This document shows, in pieces, positions 7,617 to 9,683 of a stretch of 9,683 nt of DNA. The translations under genes were made by a program, and so were the position numbers. The DNA lies in contig JASHYS010000013.1 of NCBI GenBank assembly GCA_030042915.1, positions 1-9,683 of the forward strand, given 5' to 3'. How positions within the stretch are numbered: position 1 is the first letter of the stretch; the number at the start of each line of letters is the position of its first letter. Origin of the DNA: Acidobacteriaceae bacterium (GTDB lineage: Bacteria > Acidobacteriota > Terriglobia > Terriglobales > Acidobacteriaceae). Under the pieces are notes generated by a model. The model was not told the DNA's origin, did no database searches, and was given only the letters and a program-made list of their open reading frames with translations.

Positions 7617-7808
7617 AGGGCCCGAGGAGAATGGGTCCGATTGATTGGAGCGGTGATGAAGATCTGAGCTGAGAGAACGAATTCGCCACAGCGCAGGAGG
7701 CCACGTTACGCACTTGAAGCGGCGCGACGTGGCCTTTTTGTTTTAGATTCGAGTACTGCCGCAGCGAGGATTTACTTTCGGCTATGCCGAGAGCCCTTTG
7801 GCGTCGCA
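7617..7808. other. Convergent intergenic region
   Basis: This gap lies between the stops of two convergent genes. It holds the terminator at 7698-7741 for the plus-strand operon. Near the UpxY-like end is a small inverted repeat around 7777-7791 (TTCGGC-TAT-GCCGAG) without a T tract on either strand. I see no gene here. Confidence 0.6.
7698..7741 (+). terminator. Rho-independent terminator of the exopolysaccharide operon
   Basis: A perfect 9-bp stem pairs AGGCCACGT (7698-7706) with ACGTGGCCT (7727-7735). The loop is 20 bases and can pair further inside (CGC with GCG). The stem runs into TTTTTGTTTT. It sits 82 bases after the WecA-like stop and works only on the plus strand, because the other strand lacks a T tract after the stem. 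Confidence 0.8.
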
Positions 7809-8438
7809 TCACATTTGCGCTGTCTGCAAGCTCCAGGAGTTATACACATTGCGAAGCGGAGCTTTCGGCTCGATCGCCGGCTTCTTCAGAACTTCGATAT
7901 CGGCGAGTTCCACTTCAAGCGAGAAGCACTGCCGCACGGCCGCCAGGGCAAGGATCACCTTGCACTGCTGGCGGAATTCCGTGACAATTCCCTCGACACC
8001 TTCAAATAGCCCGGCACGGATGCGCACTCGCGTTCCAACTGCTACGGAGACGTGAGGACGCAGGGGAATTCCGCCGGCGAGCGCCACGCGGATTTTGTGG
8101 AGCTCTATGCAACTGACGAGATTCCCTTCCTCATCGCCCAGCGAGCGGACCACGCCTGGAATGCTGATGACAGCGATTCGGGATTCAGCTGGATAGCGCG
8201 CGAACACATACCCGGAAAAGAGAGGCCGCTCAGTCACGACGGATCTGTCTGTCCATCGCACGCGCTCCCGATAAAGTGGCAAATAATGTTCCACGGCGCG
8301 AACCGTAAGGTGCTGCGCGACGCGTTTCTCATAGTTGGAGTGGACATGCAACACATGCCACGGCATCTCCTGCGCCGGTTTTTCAAGAGACGCACCTAAT
8401 GATTGAACGCAACTTCGCTCTCGAGAGATCTCCGGCAC
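7809..8438 (-). CDS. UpxY/NusG-like transcription antiterminator
   Basis: This 209-residue protein is a specialised NusG paralogue that would bind elongating RNA polymerase and suppress pausing or termination in long polysaccharide operons. The NGN domain spans about 25-120: MPWHVLHVHSNYEKRVAQHL, then YLPLYRERVRW, RPLFSGYVFARY (71-82) and IPGVVRSLG (93-101) match the family pattern. A KOW-type domain follows (VGTRVRIRAGLFEGVEGIV, about 134-152, to about 184), then a 25-residue tail. The start is a GTG at 8438, chosen for the GAGAGGAG ribosome site four bases upstream; an ATG at 8366 (residue 25) at the edge of the NGN domain is possible. It is a single gene facing the export operon tail to tail, so any effect on that operon would be in trans. 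Its specific target cannot be read from the sequence. Confidence 0.88.
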   Translation of the reverse strand: MPEISRERSCVQSLGASLEKPAQEMPWHVLHVHSNYEKRVAQHLTVRAVEHYLPLYRERVRWTDRSVVTERPLFSGYVFARYPAESRIAVISIPGVVRSLGDEEGNLVSCIELHKIRVALAGGIPLRPHVSVAVGTRVRIRAGLFEGVEGIVTEFRQQCKVILALAAVRQCFSLEVELADIEVLKKPAIEPKAPLRNVYNSWSLQTAQM

Positions 8439-8442
8439 AGTA

Positions 8443-8450
8443 CTCCTCTC
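8443..8450 (-). promoter_or_regulatory. Ribosome binding site deciding the GTG start of the UpxY-like gene
   Basis: On the minus strand GAGAGGAG ends four bases before the GTG at 8438. This strong anti-16S match supports the GTG over the internal ATG at 8366, where the purine-rich CAGGAG touches the start codon with no spacer. Confidence 0.6.
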
Positions 8451-8582
8451 TATTGCTGCTGAGATGGCCTGGATCGATACGAGGGAAAGTTAACAGGCGG
8501 ATTGGCGAATCGGGCGAGCAAATAAGCGCCACGTTGTGCCAAACGATGTCAATACACGCCACACACGCGATGCGAACACGGT

Positions 8583-8633
8583 GTTCAAGAGGGAACCTCC
8601 CTCGCAAGCGGCTCCGAAGCCGTAGCGCTGAAC
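8583..8633. other. Paired hairpins with a closing stem
   Basis: Hairpin one is GAGGGA-ACC-TCCCTC (8589-8603), a perfect 6-bp stem. Hairpin two is CGGCT-CCGA-AGCCG (8609-8622), a perfect 5-bp stem. Outside both, GTTCA (8583-8587) can pair with TGAAC (8629-8633) to close a three-way junction. The fold can form on either strand. No T tract follows, so it is not an intrinsic terminator. The role is unknown; an RNA leader element or protein site is inference. Confidence 0.4.
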
Positions 8634-8847
8634 CTTGCAAATGTTTGCCAGGTCGCGAATGATTTTGAATTAGAGATGGGGTTAGATCTGCAGCATCGTT
8701 TGGAGGTTTGTGGAAAAGCGGGAAAATTCAGAGAAGCAACTATATTTCCACATTGAGTTTGGATGTTGGGAGGTTCGATGTTTATGGTACAACAAATACG
8801 CGCGAATCCCCCGCGGCCGCTTCGCGGCTCGATTTTGAGTACGCCAA

Positions 8848-8899
8848 TTTCTGAGCAGCAACGGCCGTCCTATAGTTTCTGAGCGGCACGGGCCATCCT
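8848..8899 (+). repeat. Two imperfect 24-base tandem direct repeats
   Basis: Copy one spans 8848-8871 and copy two 8876-8899, starting 28 bases apart. They agree at 20 of 24 positions: both begin TTTCTGAGC, share GGCC in the second half and end TCCT. The mismatches are at repeat positions 10, 14, 15 and 20. They end 31 bases before the HTH-TPR start, a position suited to a tandem operator, which is inference. Confidence 0.6.
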
Positions 8900-8930
8900 T
8901 CAGGAGTGAACCACCTTCCGGGCTCGTGCA

Positions 8931-9683
8931 ATGAGCCACATGGAGATCAGGGTGAAGGTCCAGGACAGGGCCAGCGGGTCCTTTCACCAGGTGCGCATCG
9001 ACACCTGGAAATCGATCGCTCGATACCTCGGGCGAAGCTCGCGGACCGTGCAGCGGTGGCATCGCGAGTACGGGCTTCCTGTTCACCGTCTTGGCGTGGA
9101 CACAGGTTCGATCTTTGCCTATGGCGGCGAGCTGGATAGTTGGCTGCGGAACCGTGATAGGCCTTCAAAAAGCAGTCTTGTTGAAATGCCCAAGCAAGCG
9201 CTGGAGCTCGCGCCTCACGAATCATTCGAGTCTGATTCGCGGGCTCGGATTCCCATCCTGTCGCCTCTTATTGCATCGCGAAAGGCACATTCCGCGGCCC
9301 TCGTTGCTTTCGCGCGCAGGCAGTGGGAAACCCTTTCGAGCGAGAATCTCACGCTGATTGCGAGGTGCTGCCGCGAGGCCAGCGACCTTGATCCCGGCAA
9401 CGTGGAAGCGTATGCCGGGTTGTCACACGCGCTCATTGCTCAGGGCTTGCTGGGCAACCTACGCGTGCCAGGTGCCTACCTCTCTGCAAAGGCCGCATTG
9501 GGACGGGCCATGGAGGTCGATCCTGAGTTGCCGGAGGTCAAGTGCGCTCGAGCCTCGCTCATGATGCTGCTGGAACGTGATTGGCAAGGGGCGCGCAGAT
9601 ATTTTGAGGAGTGTCTAAGTCTGGACTCCGCTGACACGCGCGCGATTGTGGGGCGCGCCCTGCTCTACGTTGCTGAGGGATGT
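8931..9683 (+). CDS. HTH-TPR regulator-like protein, C-terminus cut by window edge
   Basis: The frame is open for 251 codons from the ATG at 8931 to the right edge; an in-frame TGA at 8907 bounds it upstream. The N-terminal part has a MerR/excisionase-like helix-turn-helix: TWKSIARYLGRSSRTVQRWH (25-44), EYGLPVHRLG, then an IFAYGGELDSWL helix (61-72). This matches acidobacterial proteins in which such a domain precedes TPR or WD40-like repeats. After a linker (about 75-115) come TPR-like helices: EASDLDPGNVEAYAGLSHAL (149-168), AKAALGRAMEVDPELPEVKC (186-205) and ARRYFEECLSLDSADTRAIV (221-240). It could bind DNA and sense partners through the repeats; targets are unknown. No good ribosome site precedes 8931; the ATG at 8940 is an alternative. 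Confidence 0.8.
   Translation, partial: MSHMEIRVKVQDRASGSFHQVRIDTWKSIARYLGRSSRTVQRWHREYGLPVHRLGVDTGSIFAYGGELDSWLRNRDRPSKSSLVEMPKQALELAPHESFESDSRARIPILSPLIASRKAHSAALVAFARRQWETLSSENLTLIARCCREASDLDPGNVEAYAGLSHALIAQGLLGNLRVPGAYLSAKAALGRAMEVDPELPEVKCARASLMMLLERDWQGARRYFEECLSLDSADTRAIVGRALLYVAEGC

Larger units (their letters stand above)
8439..8930. other. Long divergent intergenic region between UpxY-like and HTH-TPR genes
   Basis: This 492-base gap holds no ORF that I trust. On the minus strand a perfect TTGACA lies at 8552-8547, but no good -10 box follows at the normal distance, so a UpxY promoter here is only suggestive. A cluster of hairpins lies at 8583-8633 and a tandem repeat at 8848-8899, both listed separately. 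Around 8660-8800 the DNA is A/T-richer, with a weak plus-strand pair TTGGAT (8759-8764) and TATGGT (8783-8788), 18 bases apart. A GC-rich hairpin (GCCGC-TTC-GCGGC) lies at 8816-8828. Confidence 0.5.

Noticed and set aside
7631..7672. A 13-codon frame after GAGGAGA downstream of the WecA-like gene
   Set aside because: The purine run is only one base from the ATG, too close for a normal ribosome site, and the peptide has no support.
8536..8541. TGGCAC on the minus strand as a sigma-54 -24 box
   Set aside because: The expected GC of the -12 box is off by one base and the TTGC element is missing.
8848..8899. The tandem repeat as a CRISPR remnant
   Set aside because: There are only two imperfect copies with a four-base gap between them, so there is no spacer-sized interval and no cas gene nearby.
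8682..9086. Minus-strand 134-codon frame over the HTH-TPR start
   Set aside because: It is antisense to the recognisable HTH domain and has no recognisable domain itself.
8906..9139. Plus-strand 77-codon frame beginning at a GTG near AGGAG
   Set aside because: Although AGGAG is close, the translation is low-complexity and overlaps the HTH-TPR gene in another frame, which shows a clear helix-turn-helix.

Overview
The window (about 57% GC by eye) looks like a chromosomal exopolysaccharide/capsule locus of an Acidobacteriota (Terriglobia-like) bacterium. That placement is inferred from gene content: a FecR-like secreted protein with a C-terminal glycine-rich helix, a Wza/Wzc/WecA-type core, a solitary NusG/UpxY-type antiterminator, and two TPR proteins of styles I associate with this phylum. 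No rRNA or tRNA gene was seen by eye, so the taxonomy cannot be confirmed from the window alone.

Layout, left to right. (1) 1-947, minus strand: a membrane-anchored TPR protein whose C-terminus lies beyond the left edge. (2) 948-1210: divergent promoter region. (3) 1211-2050, plus: secreted FecR-like protein. (4) 2051-2342: a 292-base gap holding small hairpins and a long pyrimidine tract, the probable leader of the next operon. (5) 2343-7616, plus: a probable operon of four genes, namely a small ribbon-helix-helix DNA-binding protein, an outer-membrane polysaccharide export protein (Wza family), a Wzc-type polysaccharide co-polymerase fused to a BY-kinase, and a WecA/MraY-type polyprenyl-phosphate sugar-1-phosphate transferase with an unusual soluble C-terminal extension. 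(6) 7617-7808: convergent gap with one good rho-independent terminator. (7) 7809-8438, minus: UpxY/NusG-like antiterminator starting at GTG. (8) 8439-8930: a long divergent gap with paired hairpins and a 24-base imperfect tandem repeat. (9) 8931-9683, plus: an HTH-TPR regulator-like protein running off the right edge.

How they work together (family knowledge plus inference): the WecA-like enzyme would load the first sugar-phosphate on undecaprenyl phosphate. The Wzc-like protein would control chain length and export by cycles of tyrosine autophosphorylation. The Wza-like protein would carry polymer across the outer membrane. The RHH protein, the UpxY-like antiterminator and the HTH-TPR protein are three candidate regulators around this core. 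No polymerase, flippase or further glycosyltransferase is visible here; they must lie outside the window if the pathway is complete.

Nothing in the window is clearly a wholly new system. The most interesting points are the unlinked orientation of the UpxY-like gene relative to the operon it may serve, the C-terminal extension of the WecA-like enzyme, the RHH gene heading the operon, and the unexplained structures in the 8439-8930 gap.
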